64,000 nucleotides of DNA. Origin: Geosporobacter subterraneus DSM 17957. Lineage in GTDB: Bacteria > Bacillota > Clostridia > Peptostreptococcales > Thermotaleaceae. Made by a program: the position numbers and the translations under genes. Positions 41,322-50,102 of the stretch are shown here, in pieces. A model generated the notes under the pieces. That model was given only the letters and a program-made list of their open reading frames with translations, did not search any database and had not been told where the DNA came from. The first letter of the stretch is position 1. The number at the start of each line of letters is the position of its first letter. The stretch lies in assembly GCF_900142145.1 (NCBI RefSeq), contig NZ_FQZV01000006.1, positions 50,874 through 114,873 on the forward strand. The letters run 5' to 3'.

Positions 41322-41702
41322 TTATACCTCCTTCTTGATCTCTGCAACTACTGCGGCAGCTATTTTATCCGCACTGTTATTAACTGTCCTCTTTATAAAG
41401 CCTTGATGTTTAGATTCAGTGCTATATTCTAAAATATTGGATAGGGGGATCGTATCGCTTTTCTTCCCTTTGACAGTAGTTGTATTTCCAACATATCTCC
41501 TGAGATAATACCGCTTACCCTTGCCCTTCCAATTCTTTGCAAATTCTCCTGAGGCTTTTGGACTCTCAGATTTCAATTCTTTTATTAGTCCTTTTTCTGC
41601 GACTTCTAGGCCTTTTTCTGTAGCAATATATACGACATCACCATATTCACGCAAAATTTTCATGATTTCATCTTGTATTGCATTAACACTAATGTCAGTC
41701 AT
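41322..41702 (-). CDS. HK97 gp10-like tail completion protein
   Basis: A 126-residue basic protein with 'ESPKASGEFAKNWKGKGKRY' and 'SNILEYSTESKHQGFIKRTV', matching the gp10/HK97 family that joins head and tail. It overlaps the next upstream gene by 1 bp. Confidence 0.8.
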   Translation of the reverse strand: MTDISVNAIQDEIMKILREYGDVVYIATEKGLEVAEKGLIKELKSESPKASGEFAKNWKGKGKRYYLRRYVGNTTTVKGKKSDTIPLSNILEYSTESKHQGFIKRTVNNSADKIAAAVVAEIKKEV

Positions 41703-42094
41703 TAGACCACTCTCCAGTACTCACATTCGTAAACAATCGTACCAAAGCCATTATTTTCTATGTCACCTGCATCAAATGACCCATTTGGTATGCTAAAGCC
41801 TGCTGCTTTTAGTGCCGATGTAATCAAATCCTCGTGCTGTTTAATACGCTGCCGTCCTGTGTGAGTATCAAGTAATGTATCCCGGTAGTAGTACCTCACA
41901 GTGGTACTTGCAGCTTTCACTAGAGGATTGTCGTCTGCATGAATCTCAGAAGAATCTCCAGCAAGAGTATAAACAATATATTCATCAGGATTCCCTCCCG
42001 TTGTCTCTGCTTTTCGGTTCCAATATGAGAATATACCTTCTGGATATAGGGCAGTATCAAGGGAGGTTTGTAATAAGCCACGAATATCAATCAT
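41702..42094 (-). CDS. Tail terminator-like protein
   Basis: A 130-residue protein ('IRGLLQTSLDTALYPEGIFS', 'TVRYYYRDTLLDTHTGRQRI'). By order (after head-tail joining, before tail tube) it is the tail terminator that stops tube growth. It overlaps its neighbours by 1-4 bp. Confidence 0.65.
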   Translation of the reverse strand: MIDIRGLLQTSLDTALYPEGIFSYWNRKAETTGGNPDEYIVYTLAGDSSEIHADDNPLVKAASTTVRYYYRDTLLDTHTGRQRIKQHEDLITSALKAAGFSIPNGSFDAGDIENNGFGTIVYECEYWRVV

Positions 42095-42492
42095 TTCCTT
42101 TCATACCTCCTTACCCTGAATTCAATGTATTGGTTTTCATCAGATACATTGTCCACCCCGCCCCATAATTCATAACAGTTTGGATTATTTTTATCCGGTA
42201 TTCCATCTTTAATGGCTGTACTGTCAGCGTTTTTGATAATGACCACCTGCACTGTCCTGAGCTTATTATAGATAACCGGATTATAGAAGGTTCTGACCGT
42301 TGCCATATCATTAACGCCTAAGGCTTGTGCAGATATTGCCCTTTCTCCAAAACCTCCACGCCACTCGCCGTAAAAAATGCTGTGTCCATCAGTTTCAATT
42401 TTTGCCCATGTAGTCGTCTGACCCTGCCCCGGGATATATGTGGTACCTTTAGACCAAAACTCAATCGGTGTTGTCGGGTTGAATTTCAACAT
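42091..42492 (-). CDS. Phage head-tail joining/adaptor protein
   Basis: A 133-residue protein resembling SPP1 gp16-type head closure proteins: 'GHSIFYGEWRGGFGERAIS', 'ATVRTFYNPVIYNK', and 'IEFRVRRYERK' at the end. It overlaps the connector gene by 32 bp. Confidence 0.7.
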   Translation of the reverse strand: MLKFNPTTPIEFWSKGTTYIPGQGQTTTWAKIETDGHSIFYGEWRGGFGERAISAQALGVNDMATVRTFYNPVIYNKLRTVQVVIIKNADSTAIKDGIPDKNNPNCYELWGGVDNVSDENQYIEFRVRRYERK

Positions 42493-42745
42493 TTGAAGCC
42501 CTCCCCTGTGTAATGAATGAGATGAGTACAGGATGGTTTACTAATTGTGCCGGGTCAGTGCTTTGTGCCATTTTGCAGTATAATACAACAGCCTCTAAGG
42601 CCAAAGGATCAGGGGTGGAAATATCCCACCCCGCACCCTTGAAATATGCTGTTGCTCCATCGATCATACTTTGAATATCATTATCTTTTTGCGGATCAGA
42701 GTAGAACACTCCAAGCCGCCTTTTTACATCGTCAAGGAGTGCCAT
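42461..42745 (-). CDS. Phage head-tail connector (gp6-like)
   Basis: A 94-residue helical protein ('LLDDVKRRLGVFYSDPQKDN', 'MIDGATAYFKGAG') of the HK97 gp6 / Phage_connect_1 family that forms a ring below the portal. It lies 11 bp after the capsid gene. Confidence 0.8.
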   Translation of the reverse strand: MALLDDVKRRLGVFYSDPQKDNDIQSMIDGATAYFKGAGWDISTPDPLALEAVVLYCKMAQSTDPAQLVNHPVLISFITQGRASNVEIQPDNTD

Positions 42746-42756
42746 GTTCTAGCCTC

Positions 42757-43983
42757 CTATCCCTGCGTTGGAATCGCAAGAGTGACTAAGGAGTTCTTAT
42801 CGACTACCTTACCGTCAACACTCATAACAGCTTTAGTCAATAAGTCCTCTGTATCCCAATCCTGCTTTCTCTGGATGCCCATATCATAGACGGTGTTAAG
42901 GACATAATCTGAGAAGTTAAACAGGAATGCATATATGGTACCTGCTTCAAGTGAAGCGCTATAGCTTGGCAGATAATCCCCTGTCAAGACAACTTGGCGG
43001 CCCAGTAATGTTCTTTCTGGAGCTCCATTAATACCGTAATTGACACGAGCTATAGGCTGCTTATTGTCGTCAACCATTCCCACGAACCCCATAAAGGTCT
43101 TTTTGCTCATAGCCCATACAGCTCCAGATTCATAAGCCTGTGGTAGCGCCGCCTCAGCATCGACTAATGCTTGATAGTTTAATGCTGCAGGTGTCAATGC
43201 TTGCCCTTCAACTGGAGTTTCAGTTAAAATACCTTTTGGCTGAGTAGATCCATTTCCAGTTAGGATTGCTTCCTCTTTGGCCTTCACCATTGCCTCAGAT
43301 ACCTGGCGAACAAATGCTGCTTCAAATGCACTGATTGCCATGGTTCCGACTTCCATAGACATGGAGATTTCGCAGCGCAGTTTGTGTTTTGAGAAAGTGA
43401 TTACACCAGTAGTTTTCTTTTGACGATCACTTCCTGCTCCTTCAGCTACCCATGTAGCAACAGGCTTAACAGTTGAAGTAGGAATATTTACCCCTGCAGC
43501 ATAGTTGGTACGCGTAACTCTTGGAAGAATCATCCCTATAGTTTCCATCTTTTCGATGATGCGGTTTACTAGCACTGTAGGGATTGCACTGCCTACATCA
43601 GTAGTCAATGTGTTTGCATCTACTCTCAGTTCTGCTGGGATTGGTGTTCCTCTTAATACATACTCCATGAAGGCTTTTCTGTATTCTATACCTTCTTCAT
43701 CCTGAGCTTTTCGCTGTTGTTGAGATTGCGCCCCAGATACTACAACTCCAGGAATATCTCCATTTACAGCTGCAGTTCTAAGGTTTGTCTCGTCTCCTTC
43801 AGGATCGTCTGGCATAGCGTCAGCCATTTCCTGCAGGTTTCTGATTTCTTCATTCAATGTATCCAATTCCGCATTGATTGACCTCAATGTTGCCACATCT
43901 TCACAGGTGTTACCTTGATTTACAAGGGATTGCTTTCTCTCATTCTTCTTTGCGATCAAAGCTAATAATTTTTTCTTATTCAT
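42757..43983 (-). CDS. HK97-fold major capsid protein
   Basis: A 408-residue capsid protein with an N-terminal coiled-coil scaffold (delta) domain (about 1-60) and then the shell domain from about 105 ('YRKAFMEYVLRGTPIPAELR'). The middle has 'RTNYAAGVNIPTSTVKPVAT' and 'RQVSEAMVKAKEEAILTGNG'. The delta domain is expected to be removed by the protease encoded just upstream. Excellent RBS. Confidence 0.93.
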   Translation of the reverse strand: MNKKKLLALIAKKNERKQSLVNQGNTCEDVATLRSINAELDTLNEEIRNLQEMADAMPDDPEGDETNLRTAAVNGDIPGVVVSGAQSQQQRKAQDEEGIEYRKAFMEYVLRGTPIPAELRVDANTLTTDVGSAIPTVLVNRIIEKMETIGMILPRVTRTNYAAGVNIPTSTVKPVATWVAEGAGSDRQKKTTGVITFSKHKLRCEISMSMEVGTMAISAFEAAFVRQVSEAMVKAKEEAILTGNGSTQPKGILTETPVEGQALTPAALNYQALVDAEAALPQAYESGAVWAMSKKTFMGFVGMVDDNKQPIARVNYGINGAPERTLLGRQVVLTGDYLPSYSASLEAGTIYAFLFNFSDYVLNTVYDMGIQRKQDWDTEDLLTKAVMSVDGKVVDKNSLVTLAIPTQG

Positions 43984-43984
43984 G

Positions 43985-44599
43985 TTATATCTTTCCTTTC
44001 ACTTTAATTTTTTGTTTGAGTAATTCAATCTCGTTTAAGCTATCCAGCCGCTTTTCCTCGCTCTCCAGCAATTCAAGACTACGAGCATATATAGATGTAC
44101 TGTCGTAAAACGGGGTATCCACCACGCTTACGTCGTACAGTTTAGCAATTTTATTTACATCTCTTGTGGTTTCTTTATCACCAAAAGTCCAGGTATCCCC
44201 ACCATCAGCAACCCGGAAAGCAAAAGACATTTTGTCGATTAATCCTTCCTGGATAGCTTTATATAGATCCCTATTGCTTTGGGTGTCTAAGAGGTCGGCT
44301 TGTATTTTAAGCCCCACATCATCCACAATCAACCGCAGCGAATTATTCCTAGTTCTCGCCATGATCATGACATTGTCATTGTGGTTATACCTCAGCGGCA
44401 CATCTTTCATATCGGAACCATCTAAGGCACCTCTTTTTATGGTTTCCGTAAATTTTCTGCTGCCATATTGATGGGTAGCCGGCTTGTCAAAAGTGATTGC
44501 ATAGCCTTCAATAGACATTTTATTCTCCTGATTGTCCACGGCCCTAATTTCAACGAGCCTGCGCTCATATTCGCTTTTCTTACTCATTTTGCTCACCAT
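43985..44599 (-). CDS. HK97-type prohead protease
   Basis: A 204-residue serine protease that cleaves capsid delta domains. Catalytic motif residues lie in 'LRYNHNDNVMIM' (His near 73) and 'KMSFAFRVAD' (Ser near 124). It overlaps the portal gene by 20 bp and ends 1 bp before the capsid gene. Two starts are possible (44,599 or 44,587); the first has AGGAG at better spacing. Confidence 0.9.
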   Translation of the reverse strand: MVSKMSKKSEYERRLVEIRAVDNQENKMSIEGYAITFDKPATHQYGSRKFTETIKRGALDGSDMKDVPLRYNHNDNVMIMARTRNNSLRLIVDDVGLKIQADLLDTQSNRDLYKAIQEGLIDKMSFAFRVADGGDTWTFGDKETTRDVNKIAKLYDVSVVDTPFYDSTSIYARSLELLESEEKRLDSLNEIELLKQKIKVKGKI

Positions 44600-45824
44600 C
44601 CTTTACTCCTGCTTTGCTTTTCTGGTACTCATCTACATTTTCTATGTTCACATAGTTAAGAGACTGTAGGCGCCTATTTCCTGACTCAAATGGCTCAATA
44701 CCAAACATTTCATTGATCTGGTTCAGTGTCATGATGCCTGTTTCTTTTGCAAGATTAGCAAGTTGCATTTTATCCCCAGTGGATAGATAATTGACCTTAG
44801 AGTAATAACATTTAACCCGGTGTCCTACATCCTGCTCCCTGGGCGAAAAAAGACAGGCCGTCATAGCCTGTTCAAATTGTATGATGAAGTCCTCTATTGC
44901 CGTCTGGTAGAATGCACTGTGCTGCTCCCCGTTGTAGTCCCCAGATAAGATTGCCGCTGATATGCCATATCTTTCCTGTATCACAGATTTCAAAAACTTC
45001 AATGCTGCGTCCGATATTTCAGGAGCCCGGATATTCACCGGGGTGAATTCGCCACCTAAATCAGTAGCAATTATCCCTGATGCACTTGTCGCGATGTGTT
45101 TTTCAAAATCATCCCTAATATTTTTCAATTTATGCGAATCCGCGAGTGTCTTGGCAGTATACATCCCTTTAATTTGCAGGCTGGCTTCAATTGACTTTGG
45201 AAGACCCTGAATTGTTTTGTCCAAGGCATCAATCGTTCTATATATTGCAGTATCATTCGTCTGCCCATAGTCATCCCCACCACCCACAACAGTATTGGCC
45301 CCTCTGCGCCACTTTATATGGATTAAGTCAGCATAGGGGATCGTGTAACTGCTACCATCCTCGAAGTCCATTCTGACCTCCCATACTTGACCGCCATTTA
45401 CACCAATATATACCGCCTGCGGCTTGAGCGGATAAAAAGCCGTATATCTTCGAAACTGCCTACCATCCGGAACAGTTACAATTTCATATTGGGGGTAGAT
45501 AAATGCATTACAGTTCTTTCGCCTCAACCATTCCACGTTTGCCAAGAAGTCACTGGTTGTTTGCAGTGGATTTGGTTTGAATCTGAATAATCTTGTGATA
45601 TCGTCATTCTGTATTTGTAGTATGTCTTTTCTCTGCACAATACTCTTGATCTCTATTTTGCTGATTTCAGAAGCCACTCGGTCAATGGCATTGTTCACAA
45701 AATCAGAAAAGTAAATATCTTTTCCGAAGGATGTGAATATCGGTGTGCTGTCCTTGATCCATCTGGCATAGGTTTGCTCCCGGCCATGTGGTAAAATGTT
45801 TTTTATATAACTCATTACTCCCAA
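44580..45824 (-). CDS. HK97 family portal protein
   Basis: A 414-residue portal protein: 'DFVNNAIDRVASEISKIEIK', 'PLQTTSDFLANVEWLRRKNC', 'AFIYPQYEI', 'DLIHIKWRRGAN' and 'RYGISAAILSGDYNGEQHSA'. Twelve copies form the DNA gate of the head. TTG 45,824 is supported by GGGGGG at 7 bp; an ATG lies 9 bp downstream. Confidence 0.92.
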   Translation of the reverse strand: MGVMSYIKNILPHGREQTYARWIKDSTPIFTSFGKDIYFSDFVNNAIDRVASEISKIEIKSIVQRKDILQIQNDDITRLFRFKPNPLQTTSDFLANVEWLRRKNCNAFIYPQYEIVTVPDGRQFRRYTAFYPLKPQAVYIGVNGGQVWEVRMDFEDGSSYTIPYADLIHIKWRRGANTVVGGGDDYGQTNDTAIYRTIDALDKTIQGLPKSIEASLQIKGMYTAKTLADSHKLKNIRDDFEKHIATSASGIIATDLGGEFTPVNIRAPEISDAALKFLKSVIQERYGISAAILSGDYNGEQHSAFYQTAIEDFIIQFEQAMTACLFSPREQDVGHRVKCYYSKVNYLSTGDKMQLANLAKETGIMTLNQINEMFGIEPFESGNRRLQSLNYVNIENVDEYQKSKAGVKDGEQNE

Positions 45825-45828
45825 GTTA

Positions 45829-47517
45829 TCACCCCCCTATCAGTTGTAGGAATTCTGATTTGTGCCAATCAAAAACAGCATAGGCTACTACTGCCGCTGC
45901 TGTTCCGTCAATCCGTTTAGTTGTATGCATCTTGCAAGGCATCATTCTGCCTAAGGCATCCAACTTAATACCTGTATTCTTAAAGCACCACATATCTCCA
46001 TAACAATTATTATAATTTACCAGCTTATCCCTTAGGTCTGCCTCCAATCTTCTCATAGGATTATTGAGTACCTTAGCATCCTGTGGAACATTAAGTAGTA
46101 TATCCTTCCCGAATATTTCTTCAAAACGATTAATATAGTCCTTAGCAAACCGGTTATCATAACCACTTTTAAAAGGCTTTAGGTCGTACTCTTCCAGCAG
46201 CTTAAATTGCCAGTCGGCTACTACTGAACTGTCCACGCTGTTTCCTTCTACGATCGTGAGATAACCATCTCTTTCCCACTGCCGATAGTCCACATCATCA
46301 GGCGATAATTTTAATTTTGCTTCTGGTATCCAATAATGCGAATAAAAATAGACCGTCTTGTCTCCGGGCTTCATCAGAAGAAGCTTTGATGCACAAAGAT
46401 CTGTAGTCTCCATGAAATCATTTCCGGCAATATAAAAAGCTCCACGGAAATCTTCGATGTTAAATGTGGCTGCATTAATGATCTCTGCATCCTGCAGCCA
46501 TGCATTGGCACTCCCCTGTTTAAAATTAAAATCCTTTGCTAGCATAAATGCACGGGTTGCACTATTGGTCTTAGCTTCTTCGATCAGATCGTCCAGGTAA
46601 TGCCACTTCTTCGCAACCCCCAAGTTAGGATTACTTTTTACCCATGACTTGCGGTCCTGCCATACTTCTGTTTCTGAGTCTTGTGTATAAAGCCAGTATA
46701 ATCGTCTAGGTCGATGTAGCTCCCCTTTCAATACCTTTCTTGCTTCCTTCATTTCCTCATCTAGATATCCATCCTCTGTAAAACCCTCTGTGGTGATCTC
46801 ATCCACCATGGCCTCGTCCTTCGTAGAAGTGGATTGGACAATAGGAGCGACAAGGCTGTTATCTTTCATTTCATGGACTTCATCCACTATTGCCTTGTCT
46901 ACATTCTTTCCCTCTTTAGCTCCGGTCTTGGCAGATAGTTTCTTGATCTTAGCTTTGTTTTGGTAGCTGAATTTACCCTTTTTCTTTTTCTGTTTTGGGT
47001 TCCCCATGAAAATACCTTTGATATTTTTTCGTGTGACTTTAGCCAGCTTCGGACTCTCTTCTCTCATATTGTTGATTTCATCAAATACAAGACCGGCCTG
47101 CTCATAATCGTTGGATGCACAAAGAATATTTGTCCCTGTGTTTCCACAAAAAAACTCTGCCAGGCCATCTGCTGCACAGAGTGTTGTTTTTCCATTTTTT
47201 CTCCCAATGACTAACAACGTCCTATTAAAACGTCTTAGCCACTTGCCTTCAATCATCATATAGAAGCTATATTTTGCTTCCAGGTAAGCCTTTTGCCACA
47301 GCTCCAAAAGAAACGGATGCCCAGCAAATGGGGATATACTATGTTTGCATTCCTTTTCGATGAATTGGATCCGCTTATGGGCTTCCGCAGTATCAAATCG
47401 GTAGATTGGGTTATTCATATCCTCCATAAGCATCTCCAGCTGCATCATGAGCTCTCTGCCTATGAGAATTTCTCCAGATTTGCACTTTTCATAATACTCA
47501 ATGAGATAACTATGCAC
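45829..47517 (-). CDS. Terminase large subunit
   Basis: A 562-residue packaging motor. The ATPase domain has Walker A-like 'GRKNGKTTLCAADG' (about 102-115) and Walker B region 'DKAIVDEVHEMKD' (about 206-218). The C-terminal RNase-H-like nuclease domain contains acidic residues in 'IAGNDFMETTDLCA' and 'YDNRFAKDYINR'. It belongs to the Terminase_1 (YmfN) group associated with cos-type HK97 phages. It translocates and cuts DNA. Confidence 0.93.
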   Translation of the reverse strand: MHSYLIEYYEKCKSGEILIGRELMMQLEMLMEDMNNPIYRFDTAEAHKRIQFIEKECKHSISPFAGHPFLLELWQKAYLEAKYSFYMMIEGKWLRRFNRTLLVIGRKNGKTTLCAADGLAEFFCGNTGTNILCASNDYEQAGLVFDEINNMREESPKLAKVTRKNIKGIFMGNPKQKKKKGKFSYQNKAKIKKLSAKTGAKEGKNVDKAIVDEVHEMKDNSLVAPIVQSTSTKDEAMVDEITTEGFTEDGYLDEEMKEARKVLKGELHRPRRLYWLYTQDSETEVWQDRKSWVKSNPNLGVAKKWHYLDDLIEEAKTNSATRAFMLAKDFNFKQGSANAWLQDAEIINAATFNIEDFRGAFYIAGNDFMETTDLCASKLLLMKPGDKTVYFYSHYWIPEAKLKLSPDDVDYRQWERDGYLTIVEGNSVDSSVVADWQFKLLEEYDLKPFKSGYDNRFAKDYINRFEEIFGKDILLNVPQDAKVLNNPMRRLEADLRDKLVNYNNCYGDMWCFKNTGIKLDALGRMMPCKMHTTKRIDGTAAAVVAYAVFDWHKSEFLQLIGG

Positions 47518-47815
47518 CGGAATTCATCCATTCTTTCTGGCTAACTATTTGTATTTTTCTAGGCTCTTGTAGTGGATTGACAGACTGTATTATACCCATC
47601 AAAGCATTTTCATTGACCAGAAAAACATGATTCTCTTTGTCATATTTTAATAAAATGTTATGATATGGTCCTTGCATAAACATGTTGTATATCTCTACAC
47701 CTTTATTTAGCTTTTCGCATTCTTTGCAAATAGTAATATTAGCTCCAATGTTAACAGTTATGCTATTTTTTTTATCTTTGGCTTTAAGTTTGCCTAAAAA
47801 TTTATTCATAGTCAC
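47510..47815 (-). CDS. Hypothetical phage protein
   Basis: A 101-residue protein ('VNIGANITICKECEKLNKGV', 'MQGPYHNILLKYDKENHVFL'). It overlaps both TerL (8 bp) and the gene before it (14 bp). The start is GTG with AGGAGG at 9 bp. A CxxC pair ('CKEC') is present. Function unknown; translation is coupled with packaging genes. Confidence 0.6.
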   Translation of the reverse strand: MTMNKFLGKLKAKDKKNSITVNIGANITICKECEKLNKGVEIYNMFMQGPYHNILLKYDKENHVFLVNENALMGIIQSVNPLQEPRKIQIVSQKEWMNSGA

Positions 47816-48125
47816 TTAACCCATCCTCCTCGTCATCCATGTCTACCGCCAAATGCTTCATGAGCTTATCCATTATGTTGGTAAGTGCCGCAGAATGCTT
47901 AGCAATCTCCCCAGAGACGGGTAAAGTTTGCTGAATTTGTGGGTTATCCGGATGTATTTTTACCAATCCGCTTATAAGCGCCTGTTGATTTAGCCTTCTC
48001 AAATAGATTCTCTCACAGGCTGCCTGTTCAATCAATCCTTCAAGAGCCCGCATCTTATTTTCATCCGCACCCGGAAATTCTTTTTTAAGCCTCTCGATCT
48101 CGGCTGACAATTCAGGATTTTGCAT
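47802..48125 (-). CDS. Putative terminase small subunit-like protein
   Basis: A 107-residue helical, acidic-tailed protein ('LSAEIERLKKEFPGADENKM', 'NIMDKLMKHLAVDMDDEEDG'). It is the closest gene of that size before TerL, a P27-like position. The sequence itself gives only weak support for TerS; a second, stronger TerS-like gene is at 49,142. Confidence 0.45.
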   Translation of the reverse strand: MQNPELSAEIERLKKEFPGADENKMRALEGLIEQAACERIYLRRLNQQALISGLVKIHPDNPQIQQTLPVSGEIAKHSAALTNIMDKLMKHLAVDMDDEEDGLSDYE

Positions 48126-48247
48126 ACTATCACCTGCTTTCGTTCTATCTCAAAAATCCAAAATCAAAAAGTCAAAATTTTGGTGTATGTCTCTCCAATA
48201 AGCACTCCCAGTCTGGCGGCTAGGAAATATGTCTAGACACCGGGGGG
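48126..48247. other. Non-coding gap with candidate cos site
   Basis: A 122-bp gap between the HNH-linked genes and TerS/TerL. Its left part is A/T-rich. It ends with 'CCAGTCTGGCGGCTAGG' and a GC-rich 'ACACCGGGGGGCTATTC' (about 48,237-48,252). HK97-type phages with an HNH gene often have cos here. No cleavage site can be proven from sequence. Confidence 0.4.
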
Positions 48248-48496
48248 CTATTCTTTAGCTTCTATCTCTAATATTTTTGCATTATTATTGATATATCTTG
48301 ACACTTTTATATATCCATCAGTATTATCATCTTCACTGAATCCTCTGAATTTAACTCTTGCAGGAAATGCTTCTGTTATCTCGCCTGTGCTGTCTACGTT
48401 CACAACTATAGACCATCCAAATGTATGAAGTATCATATTGATCCACCATAATAATCCTGACTCTCTAAAGTCTTTCCACGTCTTTCTGTCTATCAT
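48248..48496 (-). CDS. Small hypothetical phage protein
   Basis: An 82-residue protein starting at ATG 48,496 (GGGAGG at 5 bp): 'RKTWKDFRESGLLWWINMIL', 'TEAFPARVKFRGFSEDDNTD', 'VSRYINNNAKILEIEAKE'. Similar small proteins occur near HNH and structural genes of clostridial phages, from memory. It overlaps the HNH/P-loop gene by 32 bp. Confidence 0.65.
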   Translation of the reverse strand: MIDRKTWKDFRESGLLWWINMILHTFGWSIVVNVDSTGEITEAFPARVKFRGFSEDDNTDGYIKVSRYINNNAKILEIEAKE

Positions 48497-49142
48497 ATAC
48501 CTCCCACCAATCATGAATATATTTCTCCCATTCCTTAGGCTTTTCACTATCATATAATCTTTTCAAGCATTCTTCCTTCGTGCTTTCACAATAGATCAAC
48601 TCTGCTCCAAGTGACTCGGCTAGCTTCTGCCTTTCATACTTTTCAGGATATCCACCAATAATATAGGCATCGTACCATTGCCCATACCTGGTCTTAATTT
48701 GATCTATGATATTGTCTCGTATAGTAAATATATTAAATCTAACATTCTTCGGCTTACTATATTCAGGCTGGAATGTTACTGCCTGCCATAGTGCATCTAT
48801 ATCAAGAACAATATCTCCGTACTGCATCATCTGCCTTACTGTAGTCGTCTTTCCTGATAACGGACTGCCCCACACGATATATACCTGCTGCTTATGCCCA
48901 AAGCGCCTGTGCTCCTTGTTATGACAATCTAGGCATATTATCTCTATCAGTTCAGGATTGAGAGATATGTTAGGATCATCTACATTGTCCTCTGTCAGCT
49001 CTATGGTATGGTGTCCTATGAGATATCTAAAATCTAATATAATCTCACTGCAACGATTACATTTCCCTCCTCGTTCAATCTTCAAGCTATGAGTTAAATC
49101 TCTCCAATCTTTCCGGCAATAGAACCTATGTAGTACGTCCAT
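48465..49142 (-). CDS. HNH endonuclease fused to P-loop kinase-like domain
   Basis: A 225-residue two-domain protein. The N-terminal part is an HNH nuclease (about 10-85) with zinc cysteines in 'CNRC' (28, 31) and 'CLDC' (70, 73), catalytic 'GHHTIEL' (44-45) and 'HNKEH' (74-78). The C-terminal part is a P-loop NTPase with Walker A 'GSPLSGKTTTV' (92-102) and 'DIVLDIDALWQAV', like small nucleoside or polynucleotide kinases. The TerS-like gene stops at TAATG with this gene's ATG. HNH proteins next to terminases assist cos cleavage; the kinase could repair ends (inference). Confidence 0.82.
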   Translation of the reverse strand: MDVLHRFYCRKDWRDLTHSLKIERGGKCNRCSEIILDFRYLIGHHTIELTEDNVDDPNISLNPELIEIICLDCHNKEHRRFGHKQQVYIVWGSPLSGKTTTVRQMMQYGDIVLDIDALWQAVTFQPEYSKPKNVRFNIFTIRDNIIDQIKTRYGQWYDAYIIGGYPEKYERQKLAESLGAELIYCESTKEECLKRLYDSEKPKEWEKYIHDWWEVYDRQKDVERL

Positions 49143-49714
49143 TACCAATACCTCTTTCCATCAATCTCTTTTTCATGAGCAAATCGTTCTTCTGCCAGTT
49201 TCTGTTTTGCTTTCTTAATTACATCTGCACCAAGCAGCTCAGCAAGTTTGTACAGTGCCGTATCCCGGCAATACATCTTGAATTTGAACTGACCATTTGC
49301 CCCAATAGATACCTCAGATATATTTTTTGTATTAATCGTTCTGCTATCCTTCATATCGACTATAGGCCGATATCCAAATATAGCAGTTCCATCTTCATCA
49401 TATCCGACCAATGTCTTTTCAGTTCTAAAATCTATGTAATTTGATATATTATCCTTGGCTATGCTTTCTATCTCTTTCAGCACTTCAATAGCAGACATAA
49501 TAGCTTGCTCTTCTGCTTTCTGAACAAGCTTACTGCGAAGCTCGTCATACCTTACCGCTACCTTACTATTTTTAAGCAATTCACAAGCTCTTACATCTAT
49601 CACTTTATCGCTCATGTTAGAAGCGTTATAGGCCAATTTATAAGCCTCTCTCTGGCTTTTTCCTTTAATCAACTCTTGTACAAATTTTTCTTGTTTTGGT
49701 GTAAGTTTTCTCAC
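49142..49714 (-). CDS. Terminase small subunit-like (XtmA/Terminase_2) protein
   Basis: A 190-residue protein with the Terminase_2-type N-terminus: 'LTPKQEKFVQELIKGKSQRE', 'AYKLAYNAS', 'VRACELLKNSKVAVRYDEL' forming the DNA-binding HTH, then a central region and an end rich in Lys/Glu. The start is GTG 49,714, with GAGGTGG 6 bp upstream. It recognises packaging sites. Unusually, four further genes lie between it and TerL. Confidence 0.82.
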   Translation of the reverse strand: MRKLTPKQEKFVQELIKGKSQREAYKLAYNASNMSDKVIDVRACELLKNSKVAVRYDELRSKLVQKAEEQAIMSAIEVLKEIESIAKDNISNYIDFRTEKTLVGYDEDGTAIFGYRPIVDMKDSRTINTKNISEVSIGANGQFKFKMYCRDTALYKLAELLGADVIKKAKQKLAEERFAHEKEIDGKRYW

Positions 49715-49760
49715 TATCACCACCTCATTTGAAATATGATAAAGTCCTATGATAAAATCC

Positions 49761-49786
49761 AAAGAAAAAAGAGCTTTTCAGCTCTT
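49761..49786 (-). terminator. Terminator upstream of the packaging module
   Basis: On the minus strand AGAGCT-GAAA-AGCTCT is followed by a run of T residues (TTTTTTCTTT), between the early/middle genes and the TerS-like gene. It separates early from late transcription. Confidence 0.8.
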
Positions 49787-49798
49787 CATCACAATATA

Positions 49799-49910
49799 TT
49801 ATTTATTTGTCAGTTTTTCGATGTTTTTATTTAATCTTGATTCAAGTTGATACTTCTCCATGAACTTTCCCATTTCTTTTAATTGTTTCTTTATTCCCAA
49901 ATAGACCCAT
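49799..49910 (-). pseudogene. Frameshifted small phage gene
   Basis: A good AGGAGG lies 6 bp before ATG 49,910 ('MGLFGNK'), but the frame soon ends. The neighbouring frame continues as 'KQLKEMGKFMEKYQLESRLN' and 'KNIEKLTNK' to a stop at 49,799-49,801. A one-base indel near an A-rich stretch would join them into about 36 residues. It may be decay or sequencing error. Confidence 0.45.
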
Positions 49911-50102
49911 GATATCCCTCCTTTTTACCTCCATAATTCTCCAAACAAAGGAGGTTTCCTGCATAATTTGATAGCAAGTTTCGACAATGCCAAAATCTCA
50001 ATCTATAAGTTACCTTTTATATTTTTATAAAAAAATCATAATATCACCGTATATTCCTGCATATACTGATACTGAAAATTAAATATATAAGGACGTGATT
50101 TT

